From contig NC_065921.1 in the NCBI RefSeq assembly GCF_024586455.1, positions 83,512,163 through 83,576,162 of the forward strand: 64,000 nucleotides of DNA, given 5' to 3'. The notes beneath the pieces were generated by a model. It had not been told where the DNA came from. It did not search any database and saw only the letters and a program-made list of their open reading frames with translations. Below, in pieces: positions 11,031 to 23,400 of the stretch (its first letter is position 1; every line of letters starts with the position of its first letter). The stretch is from Bactrocera neohumeralis (lineage: Eukaryota > Arthropoda > Insecta > Diptera > Tephritidae). The translations under genes were made by a program, and so were the position numbers.

Positions 11031-12450
11031 TGTAGCTAACGAAGCAAAACCAATAGCACCAAACCGCGTCCACCTACTTCGCACAACACAAACCACTTTC
11101 AGGCAGATCACCAAGCTGATCACCAGCGAATTATAAGGTAAATAAACACAAGAACAACAGCAACAAGCGAGACTTCGGTGCTCAACGCAAAACGGATTTA
11201 ATTAAATTCGCCAAGCAACACACACACATACACAAGCAAACAGATAATTTTGGTAGCTACGCGCACAGCCACCGTTGCGAGGGGTTCCGATTCCGATTCA
11301 GCTGCGGATCGAAGGTGATCGCGTCGGGCGCAGGTGCGCGCCGCTGCTGCCAGCTGAAGCGCTACGAAATCGAATTGGCAACGCCAACACGGCAGGACAC
11401 TGCGATGCTGCTTGTGTACTTGTGTGTGTGTGTGTGTGTGTGTGCGTATTTGACTATCATTGCCAGTTGATACGACAACAAAAACAACAACAACAACATG
11501 TGCGCGTCGAGAATGTGAAGCAACAGCATAAAGTGCGTTGCCAATCGATCACAACGCGCAGTTTGATGTCTTCATCGATTTGCCACACACACTCACACAT
11601 ACAAGCACACATACGTACGCGCATTCACCAGCAGCGCAGCCAAGTGACGGAAGAACGCACAGTCAGCGCTGGAACAGCAGGTTGCTTGCAACAGTTGCAA
11701 ACAAATGCCCGTAAATGTACTACTGGGTGGCAAGGACGCGCCGGGATGTCACTAGCCGTGCAACAAAAACACAGCACACAACAAAGTGCAGCAATACAGT
11801 GCACGAAAAAACAAAAACAACAACTAGACCGTCTTCTTTCGCACCATCCAGCAAGGCTTGACTCAATTTTCGCACAAATGACAGCTAAACATAGCGGAAC
11901 TGTATGATTCGTTGCGGCATAATCAGGCGACAACATAACTGTCCTAGCGGCTCATACAACGGCCGCTTGTGTTGCATGCTGCTGCGTTGCAATGGCCGCA
12001 CATGCTGTGACCAACTGGCAGTTTTTGCGTCCTTTGGCCCATATTTCGACTGTTGTTGTTGTTATTTGTTGTTGTTTTTCAGTTTTTGTTGTAGCAGCGC
12101 TTGTTTGCGCTCATTTGTCGTCACGAGATGTAAATTCGGCCAACTATTTATGCCTATTAGTGCCTGTGGGGGTGGCATGTAGGTGGTCCAAAATATCTTA
12201 AATGCCGTTAGCATGTCCTGCCTGCGTGTGTGTGTGCTGTGGCATGCATGCTTTGCTTTACAAGCGTTGTTTGCTACTCATTTTGTGGTTCTGGTGTTAA
12301 TTGTTTGTTGCCGTGACATTGCGATGTGTTGCACAGTGTCCTTAAATTGCCAGTGTGAATATGTCCATGCATATATATGTATACAAAATAATTATATATA
12401 TATATACATATATGTGTATCTATGTGTGTGTTCTTAGCTAAATATTTGCT
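11031..12450. other. single-copy-looking region, CAA/CAG rich
   Basis: Higher GC, many CAA/CAG and TTG runs, and a (TG)12 tract at 11421-11444. Such composition is typical of fly 5' untranslated exons and enhancers. A long frame (11275-11907) exists but starts at TTG, is made largely of microsatellite-derived Gln, Cys-Val and His residues, and has no domain. No transposon motif is present. Confidence 0.4.
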
Positions 12451-12845
12451 TTGGCAAGCAGCTGCCGTTGCTGCCGGCGATTATACACTGTGGTCTAAAT
12501 TACTGTGCTGATTTCCCTAAACTTAATAGCTCAATTAAATGCTTAATGCACATAACATTTATGTTGCTCATTTATTGACTGTGTAAACCAATCAAGAGGA
12601 TAACTTGTTGAACATTATGATTTTAGAATTATTACCACGTTCCATTAACCTAAATAACTCTCTCAACAAAGACGAAGGGAAGACAGGGCGACTGACTGAG
12701 GAAGCAATTAACATAAATGTGTCGCTTTGAGCGGTTATAGACACGTATGAATTTCAAGGAATCAGTTTATTGTATACAAAAAGTACCCGGAAATTGTAAT
12801 TAAATTGCAAAATATTTAATTATTCTTCAATATTAATTTAGTTGC
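12451..12845. other. AT-rich flank of mariner copy
   Basis: No gene is seen. The element's right-hand (3') untranslated part and inverted repeat should lie within about 100 bp of 12845, but I could not match it to a partner repeat beyond 13870. Confidence 0.4.
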
Positions 12846-13870
12846 TTTTAAAGTAATAAAGATGTAATACACTTATGCCAACGATTTTTCCAGGCATCGA
12901 AACACTTTTCATAAGCACCTTTTGTGATGGCCTTCAGCTCCTTCAGCGATTTTTTTTTATGCCTACGATCGACTGAAAACGGTTTCCACAGAGCGGCAAT
13001 TTCAGTTTGGGGAACAAGAAAAAAATCACACGGAGCCAAATCTGGTGAATACGGTGGTTGATTGATAGTATTCATTGCGTTTTTGGCTTCAAATTCGATC
13101 GTAATCGTGGCTCGATGTGATGGTGCGTTATCATCGTGTAAAATCCATGAATTTTTCTTCCACAATTTCGGCCGTTTTCGACCGATTTTCTCACTCAAAT
13201 ACCTCAATATGGCCAGATAGAACTCCTTTTTGACCAACTGTCCCTCCAGAACAAATTTATGATTCACCAAACCACGAATATCGAAAAAAACAAAGAGCAT
13301 CACTTTGATTTTTGAGCAACTTTGGCGTGATTTTTTTGGTTTCGGCTCGTTTTGTTCCCTCCTTTCCTATGATTGTTGATTTGTTTGTATGTCAAACAAA
13401 TAATCCCATTTTTCATAGGTGGTTATAATGCTCTCCATGAATGTGGGATCGGAATTCAAACGATCATGGATGTCCAAAGAGATCTGTTTAAGGTACCCTT
13501 TTTGAAAAAAAATTCAGCTTTACAGGTTTGAGTCGAGTAAATACCCAAAATATTCACTAAAATCATTCGAACGGACGCGAGAGATGTCGAGCTCTCCTAC
13601 CATCTCTTCAGCACTTGCTTGACGATTTTCAAGCATCATATCCTTCACGTTTTAATATTTTCATCAGTTGAAGAGTTCGAAGGTCGTCCAGAACGAGGCT
13701 TATTTTAAATGATCTCATGACCGTTTTTGAAGGCTTTCTACCGCTTGTAGGCTTGCGTTTTTGATGAAACTGTCTCACCGTGTTTTCCAACATTTGCAAA
13801 AATTCCGTCACGAAGTTTGGTTAGAAATGCAAAATTTGAGACAAATTCTTTGTTCAATATTTTTATCCAT
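12846..13870 (-). pseudogene. near full-length but broken mariner transposase
   Basis: The reading starts at a Met codon complementary to 13868-13870 (Met-Asp-Lys-Asn-Ile-Glu-Gln-Arg-Ile-Cys-Leu-Lys-Phe) and proceeds through a helix-turn-helix region with ProArgSerGlyArgProSer. It ends with an open stretch from about 13303 to 12848 holding FFDIRGL, the second catalytic Asp in HDDNAPSH, and YSPDLAPCDFFL, whose Asp-Leu-Ala-Pro-Cys-Asp supplies the third Asp of a mariner D,D34D triad. It ends Lys-Arg/Asn-Trp-His-Lys-Cys-Ile. The span of about 1025 bp equals the usual transposase length (about 345 codons), but stops and frameshifts break the N-terminal two thirds and a frameshift falls just after DFFL, so it is inactive. 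Confidence 0.85.
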
Positions 13871-14091
13871 TGTAAAAAGAGCAACGCAATACACCACAAC
13901 GAAAAAAGTCAAGGTCTCTGCACAATGTCTTACTAGATAGGTAGGTCGGCTCAGACTCCAGAGATTGCACTTGGACTACTATATGAAAACCTTTGTGAAA
14001 CCAGAAAAATAGAATTCCTGTATTCGAATTCATAAGTCAGCAAGGCGTCTTGTGGCCAAAAAAAATTAGTTTAGGAGTATAATTTATATTC

Positions 14092-14693
14092 TCACCAGTT
14101 CGGGGCATATATGAAAATGTGAGGTCCCAAGTGTTTAAGGCTTGGATTCGCAAACACGGGACAATCACAAAAGAAGTGTTGAGATAATTCCATCCCCTCA
14201 TCTTTCATACAGCTACTGCAGCTGCCGTCCGATAAGTTTTTCAACCTTACTGCATGACCTGTTCGATCCCCCATAACTAACGCTAGTGAGCTCAAAGTCA
14301 GTAACGCCGCCCTACTATCAGTGTGAATAGTCACTCCTTTGAGAGATGCTGCACTCCTACATTAATCTCGTCTTAAAAAATACTGAAATAGTCAACAAGT
14401 CTCAAACTGAACTTGATAGAGAGTTTCTGATAATATGACCATCCACCAACCGTAGTTCCCATATTTGACCCATTCATAAAGAAGCTCACGGGCGCTCTCC
14501 CATGACGGATTCTACGAGCCCACAGCTCCCTTGTCGATATTTGGGCAGAGAAAACTTCGCTAGAGTTTAGTTTGGCATGTTCCAAACAGTCCGGTATAAA
14601 GTCAAAGTGAGTCAGAGTTTCCGAATGTTCAGATATGTGCTGATTTAGAAAACCAGATGCTCTGAGTCTGATAGCAACTTTCATCGAATACAC
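14092..14693 (-). pseudogene. LINE RNase H and C-terminal fragment
   Basis: Read on the minus strand from 14693, a frame has Leu-Trp-Ala-Arg-Arg-Ile-Arg-His-Gly and Phe-Met-Asn-Gly-Ser-Asn-Met, a degraded RNase H entry strand where the usual Asp is replaced by Asn. After a break, a second frame (14334-14092) carries Val/Met-Thr-Ile-His-Thr-Asp-Ser-Arg-Ala-Ala, the RNase H Asp-Ser motif, then a Cys-Ser-Ser-Cys ... His-Phe-Phe-Cys-Asp-Cys-Pro knuckle and Lys-His-Leu-Gly. The conserved stretch between the two motifs is shortened. This belongs to the Jockey/R1 group and is inactive. Confidence 0.75.
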
Positions 14694-14699
14694 TACTCG

Positions 14700-15900
14700 G
14701 CGATAACTATTGGTACTGTATGCAAAAGGCTATTAGCTGCCATGGTTGGCAAGCACCAGCAAAATTTGTCTGCCTCACTTCGCCGCGCAACCAAGATATA
14801 CTTGCATATTCCTCAAAAGAGTTCGAAAACAACTTTTCCACACAAAATTGAACTCCTTTCGCCCAAACGTCAAAAACGCAGCAATATTTTATTTTAATCG
14901 CACTATTTAAAAATGCATTTACAACATTTTATGATTATTGCTATTGACGGAGATCAGAAGTAAAAACTCAGAAGAAAAAAGTATCAAACAAAGCACACCG
15001 ACAGCCGCCAACTGCAAGACACCGCCAACACCAGGCCACAGCGCACAAACGCAGCATTGCAAGGCAGCAAATGTAGATCATAAATTTGCATCAACATCCC
15101 ACTGACAGCATTCGATCTCACCGCGCTGATGGAATACTTAAGGAAACAGCGAAATAATAAAAACGAAAATTACTCAACAACTGTGGCAGAAATCATCAGC
15201 ATTGAACGATGCCGCCGCCGCTGCCGTCGCCTGCCACTGCTTGGTGGTGAACGAGCGAACTGTGCGATCGCCGATTGCAGTTGATCGCTAGCTGATCGCT
15301 GATCGCTGATCAGGCACAACAAAAAGGCGTCATTAAATAAATTATAACGCAACGGCCAGCCGCCGAGCTGGACGGTGAGTCTTTAAGGCACTCGTCGGCC
15401 CTTGCTTACTGTTTGTTGTTGGTGTAGGGTTTGTTGTGGCAAAATTGGTGCAAACAAATTGGCCTTGTCGTCAGCTCGCGCTGGCTGCTATGACGGTAAA
15501 AGCCAGGCAAGCAAGTCGTCAGTGCGTCTGGCGAGATTTGGTGTCTGCGCGGATAGCGCTGGCAGGGAATACGTGTAGGTACATACATATGTACTATATA
15601 TCCAAAGGGTTGTTGTTACTGCTTTGCGTCCATCGATAAATGTATGTACGCGTTCTTTGAAAATATTGGCTTGCGTTGCGGACACTTGCGGGAAGTGCGA
15701 CGTTTGTTTATTTGCGAGACATGCAGTCTGACAGATTTGGCGATTCGAAGGAGCTCGAAGGGAAAACAGAGACACAAAAGAAGGGGTGGCTTAAGAGTGC
15801 GCTGCAAAAATTAAAAGATTTCTAGAAAATACTTTTAAGCATAAAAGACTACGGACGGTTTTCTCATTGTCTAGTAGCCAAAAAAGATTATTTACCGGAG
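14700..15900. other. single-copy-looking region with GATCGCT cluster
   Basis: No transposon motif is seen. At 15283-15311 the heptamer GATCGCT occurs three times (two copies abutting) followed by GATCAGG, with a further CGATCG at 15266-15271. GC content is higher than the surroundings. Candidate regulatory DNA; no exon can be argued. Confidence 0.4.
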
Positions 15901-16037
15901 AAGGAGTTTTGGTTAAGTTAACCAGAACTGAACTGACAGGTGACAGTTAGGAAATCCCGAACTTCGATTTATACCCTCGATATTTTCAGTGAACCTTTTC
16001 AATAAAAAAAAGCTCAGGAAAAAGCGCTCTCTCCAAG

Positions 16038-16182
16038 AATAGAGACCATTTCTGATACAGACTCTCCTTCGTCTGTCTGATAATGCTTTTCGTTCCTTTT
16101 TCACAACTTTCTCACCCTCAATAGAGACTCCTTTTGATCCACAGTTTCCTTCGTCTGACTGATTATGCTTTCCATTCTTTAG
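16038..16182. repeat. two-copy tandem duplication, 82-bp step
   Basis: A segment of about 65 bp starting AATAGAGACC at 16038 and containing CTTCGTCTGTCTGATAATGC recurs at 16120 as AATAGAGACTCC with CTTCGTCTGACTGATTATGC. No gene is associated. Confidence 0.7.
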
Positions 16183-16351
16183 TTGGTAGCTCTCAAGGCG
16201 TCAAATATTGACTGGATTTGCTAAACAAATTCGATTTCCTTAAAGACTTTGTCGTTTTAAAAAAGAACCTGTAGTCGGGTTTTTGATTCTAATAGCGTCC
16301 ATTAGATCCATTGACCATACTATTTTCTTGAAACATACCGATCTTAGTATT

Positions 16352-16620
16352 TTTGTGACCTACTGGATTATTGCTAAGATCAAAAACATCCATTAAGAGA
16401 AGAACCTACCAAGAACTGAGGACCCTCAAGAGATCCTTATATATACCCAGAAGTTAAACAAGCCCGCGTTGGTGGCAAACTTGATCTACTGAGGCCTTAA
16501 TGTGTTTTGTGAACTACTGGATTATTCCAAAGACCAAAAACACCCATTCAAACAATATCCTACCAAGGACTGAGGACCCTCAACAGACCCACATAGTTAC
16601 CCAGATGATACAGAAGAGAG
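16352..16620. repeat. two-copy tandem duplication, 154-bp step
   Basis: TTTGTGACCTACTGGATTATT at 16352 recurs at 16506 as TTTGTGAACTACTGGATTATT. The similarity continues through AAAAACA-CCATT, CCTACCAAG-ACTGAGGACCCTCAA and a TACCCAGA block. The sequence is unrelated to the five 154-bp arrays despite the same step. Confidence 0.75.
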
Positions 16621-17154
16621 TTTGAGTGAAGTAGACGGGTTTCTTTGTAGTCCTTAAACATTTTGCGAAATCTCTTAATTATATACTAATTATTGAAAGT
16701 GTCATAGTTTAGTTAAAGACTTACCGGGTAACTCGATCATTCAATTAGGATACTGAACCTAGTAAACAGATAAACAAAATCTGATTTGTATTAAAAATGT
16801 TATGTTTACTTAGTTGCCCCCCCAAAATAAAACTTAAATTAGATGTTTCCCCATATAACAGCGAATCAAAACGTGCACTTAATTTTAATCTGCCGTTTTG
16901 TTTTGTTCGATCAGCTGTTTCTCCTTTTTTCGTTTCTCCTTCTTCGCTTTGCCTTTGGTTACGGCATTGCCAGCCATTAAAAAAAGCAACTAAGGTGTTA
17001 GAACAAAGGACTGAACATACCCATTGATAGGTGTTCCAAACTATTTTCTGGCAGAGGTATGGCCTCTGAAAATAGTTTGGTGTACACCTGAGAATCCTTT
17101 TCGGAGGAATTCGAAAAGTTTTGAGAGGCTTCAGAAAATAGAGGTACACTATCG

Positions 17155-17540
17155 ATGCTTCAAGTGGAGTACCACAGCGAAGCAGCTGAAGTACTAGCTA
17201 GTATGCCGCCCATAGACATCCAGGGTGTCGAGCTCACGAGATTATATGAGCTATCAGCGCCAATTACAGAAATCCAAAAGAGAGAAGAGAGAAAGAAGAG
17301 CATAACTATATGGCAGCAACGGTGGCAAACCTCAACTAAAGGACGGTGGACCCACAGACTTATCCATAAGAGGATAAGTAGAAAACATGGGGACCTGGAT
17401 TTCCACCTGACCCAAATATTAAGCGAGCATGGGTGCTTCAGAGGCTATCTATACAAATTACTTAAAATGTCTTGTCACTCCCTATGAAGCAATCTAACTG
17501 GTGGTTCCATGGAGAGTCTTGAGTTGGAAAACTCAACTAT
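17155..17540 (+). pseudogene. LINE ORF2 C-terminal fragment (Jockey/R1 group)
   Basis: An open frame of 110 codons includes AlaGluValLeuAlaSerMetProProIleAsp, a basic segment ending Ile-Thr-Ile-Trp-Gln-Gln-Arg-Trp, then Thr-Lys-Gly-Arg-Trp-Thr-His-Arg-Leu-Ile and Gly-Asp-Leu-Asp-Phe-His-Leu-Thr-Gln-Ile-Leu-Ser-Glu-His-Gly-Cys-Phe, ending Tyr-Leu-Tyr-Lys. This is the characteristic post-RT region of arthropod LINEs, immediately before the final zinc knuckle. The knuckle is lost and the element is truncated on both sides. Confidence 0.8.
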
Positions 17541-17559
17541 AACAAAAAAAAAAACAAAA

Positions 17560-18720
17560 AAAAATTCAAAAGTTAAAAAAAAGGTGGAAAACTTGAATAC
17601 TGTGGTCTTAATCGCTCAGTTTAGTTGCCTTTAAAGCATTTTCGAACCACGCCACAACGCAGCACACGCAGTTGACCCACAGCGTGGACCTTACGACAGG
17701 TTAAACACATCACTTGATAGACACCAAGAGACGCTGGCATTGCGCAGACGCACACAGCTCACAACGCCTTCGATACTGATAGCGCGCAGCTGAGTTAAGT
17801 GTGGGAAAAAAACTCATTTGAACCTAAGTGAGTCAGAGTGTACGCGCGCTGGCTTGTCATCAATGTCAATGAGTTGCGCTTTGTTGGACGCATTTGCTTT
17901 ACAACTGTGGCAAATTATGCTTTTGGCAGCAAAATCCGCGGACGCACGGAGAATGAGAATGAGTGAATATGTCAGAACACAAAAACCAAAATGAGAATCA
18001 AATATTGCAAAGTTCAAAAACGAAAGCTACACGCGGTAAGGCGCGCATCTGCATACGCACTGGTTTATGGAATTGAATTTGACTGACCGAACGCGAAATG
18101 AGTTGCGCGCCGGTACGCGCCTTTAGCTGGGTCAGTTGAAAGAGAATAAAATTATGACAACAACAACGCATACGACCCTGACCAGCTTTGGCTGCGAGCT
18201 CTTTTCCTGCGCCTGCTTACTTTAACACGAAATCGCGCTGGGCGCGAAACAGTGTCCGGGCGCGGCGGTTGCGGCATTGAGCGCGCGCATTTACCAAAGC
18301 CGCTCGTAAAAATGCCAGTCCAATGTCTTTTGAACGCGTCAGGCGGGCAATTAAAAAGTGAACTTTTATGTTACAATGACATATAGCCGCTGCCACAACA
18401 ACAGCAACATCAGCAACTCTAGACTTGCGCTGAAGTTGAAATGCAGATTTGTGGCGCAGGCAGCGTGGACGCTGGCAAGTTGCGAATGCGCGTTGCTACA
18501 AATGAAATGAAGTGAAATAAAATTAACACCCAAATAGCCGCGTTGCCAACAAGCCACTTTGAAATTGTATTCTTTTTGTACAATATCGCTTGTTGATTTC
18601 TTATTTTTCTTTTGTTCGTAGCGCTCGAGCGCAAAAGATCAAAAGCGCTGCGCCGCCTTGTCTCTGCTGCCGCTGAGTCTAACCAACCATAGTTACCATA
18701 GGTGGTTGTGGTCAACGAAG
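17560..18720. other. single-copy-looking GC-richer region
   Basis: Many GCGC-rich stretches (for example 18105-18120, 18230-18300) and no transposon motif. No ORF has a domain. This is one of the better candidates for conserved non-coding DNA in the left half. Confidence 0.4.
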
Positions 18721-20252
18721 CGGTACATATGCCGCTATCCAGTAAACTTCAAATATTCAAGCTCATGCAAAAACATAAATGTTGGTCTTCATCTCTAACT
18801 GTCTGCCACCGCTTAGCAGATTTTCAAACTTAGCATGAAGAATCTTCAATCGTATTGTATTTGCATTGAGCTTGCGTCATTTGTGAGTTAGGTTAGGTTA
18901 AATTTAGTAGTCGATCCAAAGAGAAATATCTTTTGGACAGCCTAAAACGCCGGTCCATTCTAATATCTTAAAACTCCTATGTACTGGTTCACAAGCCTCT
19001 TACAGATCGACCAAGCGCTTTGAGCCTGTAAAAGATTTGTTGAGACGGCTAATGTGAGTTTCGGCTTTGGCTTCTGGTTTGCTGAAGGTAATCGCGATGT
19101 TTCAGCCTCAGCCTTGCAAAGCCTGTACAATGAAGGAGGAGGTATCTGTGTATTTCCACCTCAACCTTCAAGACTAGCGTCCGCCAAGACTCACCGCATG
19201 AATGCCTATTGGACAGCATATACTAAAAGCTCTTACGATTGCGGTAAGATTAACTTTGCTCAGCGCAAATAGTTCAGTAAATCTCATGCGTTCTCGCTGT
19301 CGCACAGGAGCTCGTTATTGACTATTGTGGGTAGTAGAAAGTAGTAGTGCAGTAGTGAGCTTAGGCACTGAAAGTCCTTCGTCTATGTAAATCCATATAA
19401 ACAAGAGTCAACAAAGTCTCTTCGCAGATCTTGCAGTGTTGCATGTCGATACGCCAACCATAAACTCAGAAGCCTATGGGCTACAAGGTATAGCTTTTTT
19501 TCAATTTGATAGCGACTGGTGTACTTAAGCAGGCAAAGATGAATAGTTTATTTAAGACTTTAAGTGTCCAGCTCTTCAGTCAAAGATGGCAGGCGTGAGA
19601 TGACTCCGATTCGTGAACAAAGTCTTCCTAACATATTCGAAATCAAGGTGGCGAGCTCTCTGCTTGCAACCGGCTTGGATCTTCTCGAATATACTCAACT
19701 AAAAATCTTTTTTCAATGGGTTTTATTGTACTTTTTTGAAATATGGTGAATAAATGAAGGCTAAATTGAAACCCTTGCGATCAATTCTAAATGTAAAGAG
19801 CTTCTACTAATTATCCATTAAGTTTTCACAGTCTTTAGAGGATAGTTTTTATAAGAACTAAGCTGTTGCAACTGAGCTTGGTCCATTCCCAAGAAAGTCG
19901 GTTTATATCCCACCTACGACTACCAGCAGCTGATTTATTCTTCTACAGCAACAACAGCTGAACTAGTATTACGAGAGGAAGATGATACAATATAGATTTC
20001 GACTGAACAGCTTCTGTAGCCAGAAGGTTGAGCCAAAGCTTGACCTTACATCTTCTTCTTGAGTACCATGTACGAGCTGACGCAAGGGTATCTCAGTGTC
20101 CGAAACCTGGCTCGTCTCAACCCAAAATAAATTGAGATGGTTTTATTTAACAGGAGATACAAGATATCCACTGCCGCGAATGGAAAGAAGAGCTCGTCTT
20201 AAATAGGAAGACGCAAGAAGGCTTTGATTACCTAAGACTGCTGCAGAGGAGT
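18721..20252. other. intergenic DNA, nothing recognisable
   Basis: Sequence resembles decayed mobile-element DNA in composition but no domain could be read. Short frames at 19054-19272 and 19564-19749 are unrecognised. Confidence 0.4.
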
Positions 20253-20490
20253 CATTGGCACGGTATGGTCTCTAACTGAAAGTGGTCCTCTGATTCTACG
20301 ACACTAAAGTCGAGCACATTACGTCCTATGGAATCCTGGTACGGTGGAGGGCGAAGAGGCCCTAACGAGGAAGCTTTCATGGAAGCCAGAGGAACCATTG
20401 GCAATAGGTAGGGTCTTTCACTGAAAGTGGTTCTCCGATTTTGCGACAATATAGTCAAGACAATTACCTGTTATGGAGTCCTTGTGTAGT
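20253..20490. repeat. two-copy tandem duplication, 144-bp step
   Basis: ATTGGCACGGTATGGTCTC at 20253 recurs at 20397 as ATTGGCAATAGGTAGGGTC. Both are followed by ACTGAAAGTGGT, CTCYGATTYT and ACG/CGACA, then TATGGA-TCCT. The repeat carries a shadow minus-strand frame without recognisable content. Confidence 0.7.
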
Positions 20491-20499
20491 AGAGAGGGA

Positions 20500-23400
20500 A
20501 GGGATCTAAAACAGACCACACTTGCAAGAAAACACGATTGCGTTCAACGAGCTGCGCTCATCAGCATGTATAATGTATTAAGGGCCACTCCAACTATGGC
20601 ACTCAACGGCCTTTTACATCCTTTTACGTCCATTCGACGAGGCTTCTGAGCGTGTGAACTAAGTTGGGCTATGATGAAGCTACTATTTCTTGATTTCTTT
20701 TATAATTGGACATTAATTGGTTAGTGCCAACCAAAATCACTACCATATTCAAATATTTACTACAAAATAACTATATTTGTAAAAAATCAAAAAAATAATA
20801 ACAATAAAATGGACCAAGAAATATCGAAAGGTATCAGTAATAAACTTAAAATCTTACAACGCAGCAACAATAAGCAACTACACACACACATACACACACA
20901 ATTTAATTGCAAATAAATTGAGTTTTTGGTACTTCATTAAGGCGTGACGAGACGAGTCCAATAAAAGCGCTTTCGAAAGCGCGCAAGCAGCCTTTAAAAC
21001 TATATATATATAGATACATACTATATATAGTTTCTTGTGTAAAAGTCTATATACACGCACACATGTGTATAAATTTATATATGCAAGCGATTTTCATGAG
21101 CCCTTCTTACCTACCCGAGACGCTCATAACTCCTAAGCCCTTGCGCGAATTTGGCTCCACTGGCCGCTTATGAAGCCAGGATTCACTGTTTGCAAAGCCT
21201 AACCTTTTGGTGTGTGCATGCGCATTGGTTGTTGTTGCTTTACAGCTCATGTCGCGAACAGCTAAAGCGAGCGCTTACATGCAACCAACCGCCATGCCGC
21301 CCAAACAACCGCTAACCAACCGCCAACCAACCACCTAACCAACCCGCTGACCATCCACCGATATGTATTTAACTTTAGCTCAACGCTGTGCCGCCATTCA
21401 AGCGTCCACCGTCCGCCGTCCGTCCAGCGGCACATCGCGTCCATCAAAGTGCCTCGTAAGCTCGTCGTTTCATTGGTTTTTATGGCCAACAAAAAACTGA
21501 ACGTGACGAAATGACAAATGAAATTGAAATTTTTTTATGCTCATATGTTATTGTTGTTGTTGTTGTTTTTTGTTGTCATTGAATGCAGTTGGCAGCGCGA
21601 AAGCAAACAAACAAATGCAGACTTAATTGCAAAAATATGCCTTTGTCCGTGCTAAGCATTTGTCGATATTTGCATTGTTGTTGTTGTTGTGTTTTGTTAC
21701 CACAATTGTTGTCTGCTATGCATAGTTGCTGTTACAAGCCGCTCTTTGTCTTAGCGCTATTGTACAGGCCGGCTTTGGCGCATAGACAGCACTTGACGAA
21801 GCCGACTCAAGCGCTGGGGAATATCAACAGCGCTTACAACAAAAGCACAACATCGTCAAGTTGTTGTTCTTTCCAGTGATTACTGAGATTTTGCGGAATT
21901 TGCTTGTTTCAAGTTCTTTTTGTGTCATTGGACATTTTTATTTTTTTTTTGTTTTTTTTTTTAGTTTTTAATTTTTTTCAATTTTTTTTTCGTATTTTTG
22001 ACTTCATAGCTGTTTAAATGTGGTTGTTGCTATTTGTTGTTATCCCCTTGTTTGTTGTTCTGACTTCTAATTATTGTTGCTAGCTTTTATTTATTTTTGT
22101 TATTTTTTTTATTGTTCTTGTTTTTGCCTCGCTGTGTGTGACTAATCCGCAAAAGCTTCAAACCACTCAAGTTCACATCTTTAATCAAGCTTTAGTCATA
22201 CCAACTTAGCATAATGTGATGCCAATTTCCATGTCAATAAATGCCACAAATGCTAATCAAATATTATTTACTATTTTAATTGCTTATCATCTATCATTTA
22301 TCGATTGATTTATACTGGATTATTTGGATGAAGTTTCTGAGATAATTTTTTTTTCAGATTTAACATACACAATTAAAGCGAAGTAGGTATATAAAGAAAC
22401 TGATAATACCATATCATTTATTGAAAAATGTTATTTTCTTCAGAAATTTATAAAAACTTATTTCCGTACTCGAAATTCACCAACCACATCGCACAATTTG
22501 CGCTCAGCAGGGCCACTACTTTATTGAAACATGCTGTACTAGTTAAGAAAGTAGCATAAGCCGGATGAGAATTGCAGTTAATAACGATTTCTCACAATAA
22601 AAGCAGCTATTTTGCCTTTTCCCGCTATGATACCCGCTATGACTCCAGCCGCCTCCTGCGACACCGTGCGGAATCCACAAATAACTCATATAGCGTTAAG
22701 GTGAGTCAGAGATCTTGCTTTCTTGACGTATGGCTTATTTTGCATTGCTGGTCCCCATGGGGAGGACTTGATGACCGGCAGATACTGAGCTAGAGCTCGA
22801 AAACACTTTTATATAAACTTGCATAGAATTATAGGCAGCGCAATGGAGTTCAAACGAAATCTGCTTATATTCACTTTACTTGATGAGATAAGCGGTACGC
22901 TATCGGTAGGAATATCAACATAGAATTGCGTTACTGGCAGAAGTCGTAGAGTTAAGCCATATTATGGTTAGCCGAGCATAAACTGTAGGCGAGGAACGTA
23001 AAGTTATTCTCAAGCAGCGCCAAAACGAGAAAATGCTGAGCGGAGATAACATATGTATATATGCCGTAAATCAATTACAGAAATCTAAATTCTTCTTAAA
23101 ATGATTTGAAAATTTAACTCGGCATCATTTCCAATGATCAGTCAGACGTTCATACTTGACAAGAACCAGACGAGAGATATGCATTTGAATGTATCTTCCT
23201 ATGGACGACATGTGGATTTCATAACTTAATTCAACTAACTGAAAATTTCGACAAGACCACAAACTAGTCTCGGCCATTTTAGACGATTCTGATCAATAGT
23301 AAAATATATCATAGATCGGTTCACACTTCAGTAAGCTCAGCTCATGGCTTACAATATGTTACAAATTCTTATAGATCTTTCTTTGCATCGCAGAATTTGA

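Noticed and set aside
11103..11137. 35-bp possible untranslated exon between TTTCAG and GTAAAT
   Set aside because: Weak pyrimidine tract and very short; such acceptor-donor pairs arise often by chance.
11275..11907. 210-codon open frame, the longest outside gsb
   Set aside because: It starts at TTG, consists largely of CAA, TG and CA microsatellite translation, overlaps open frames on the other strand and contains no domain.
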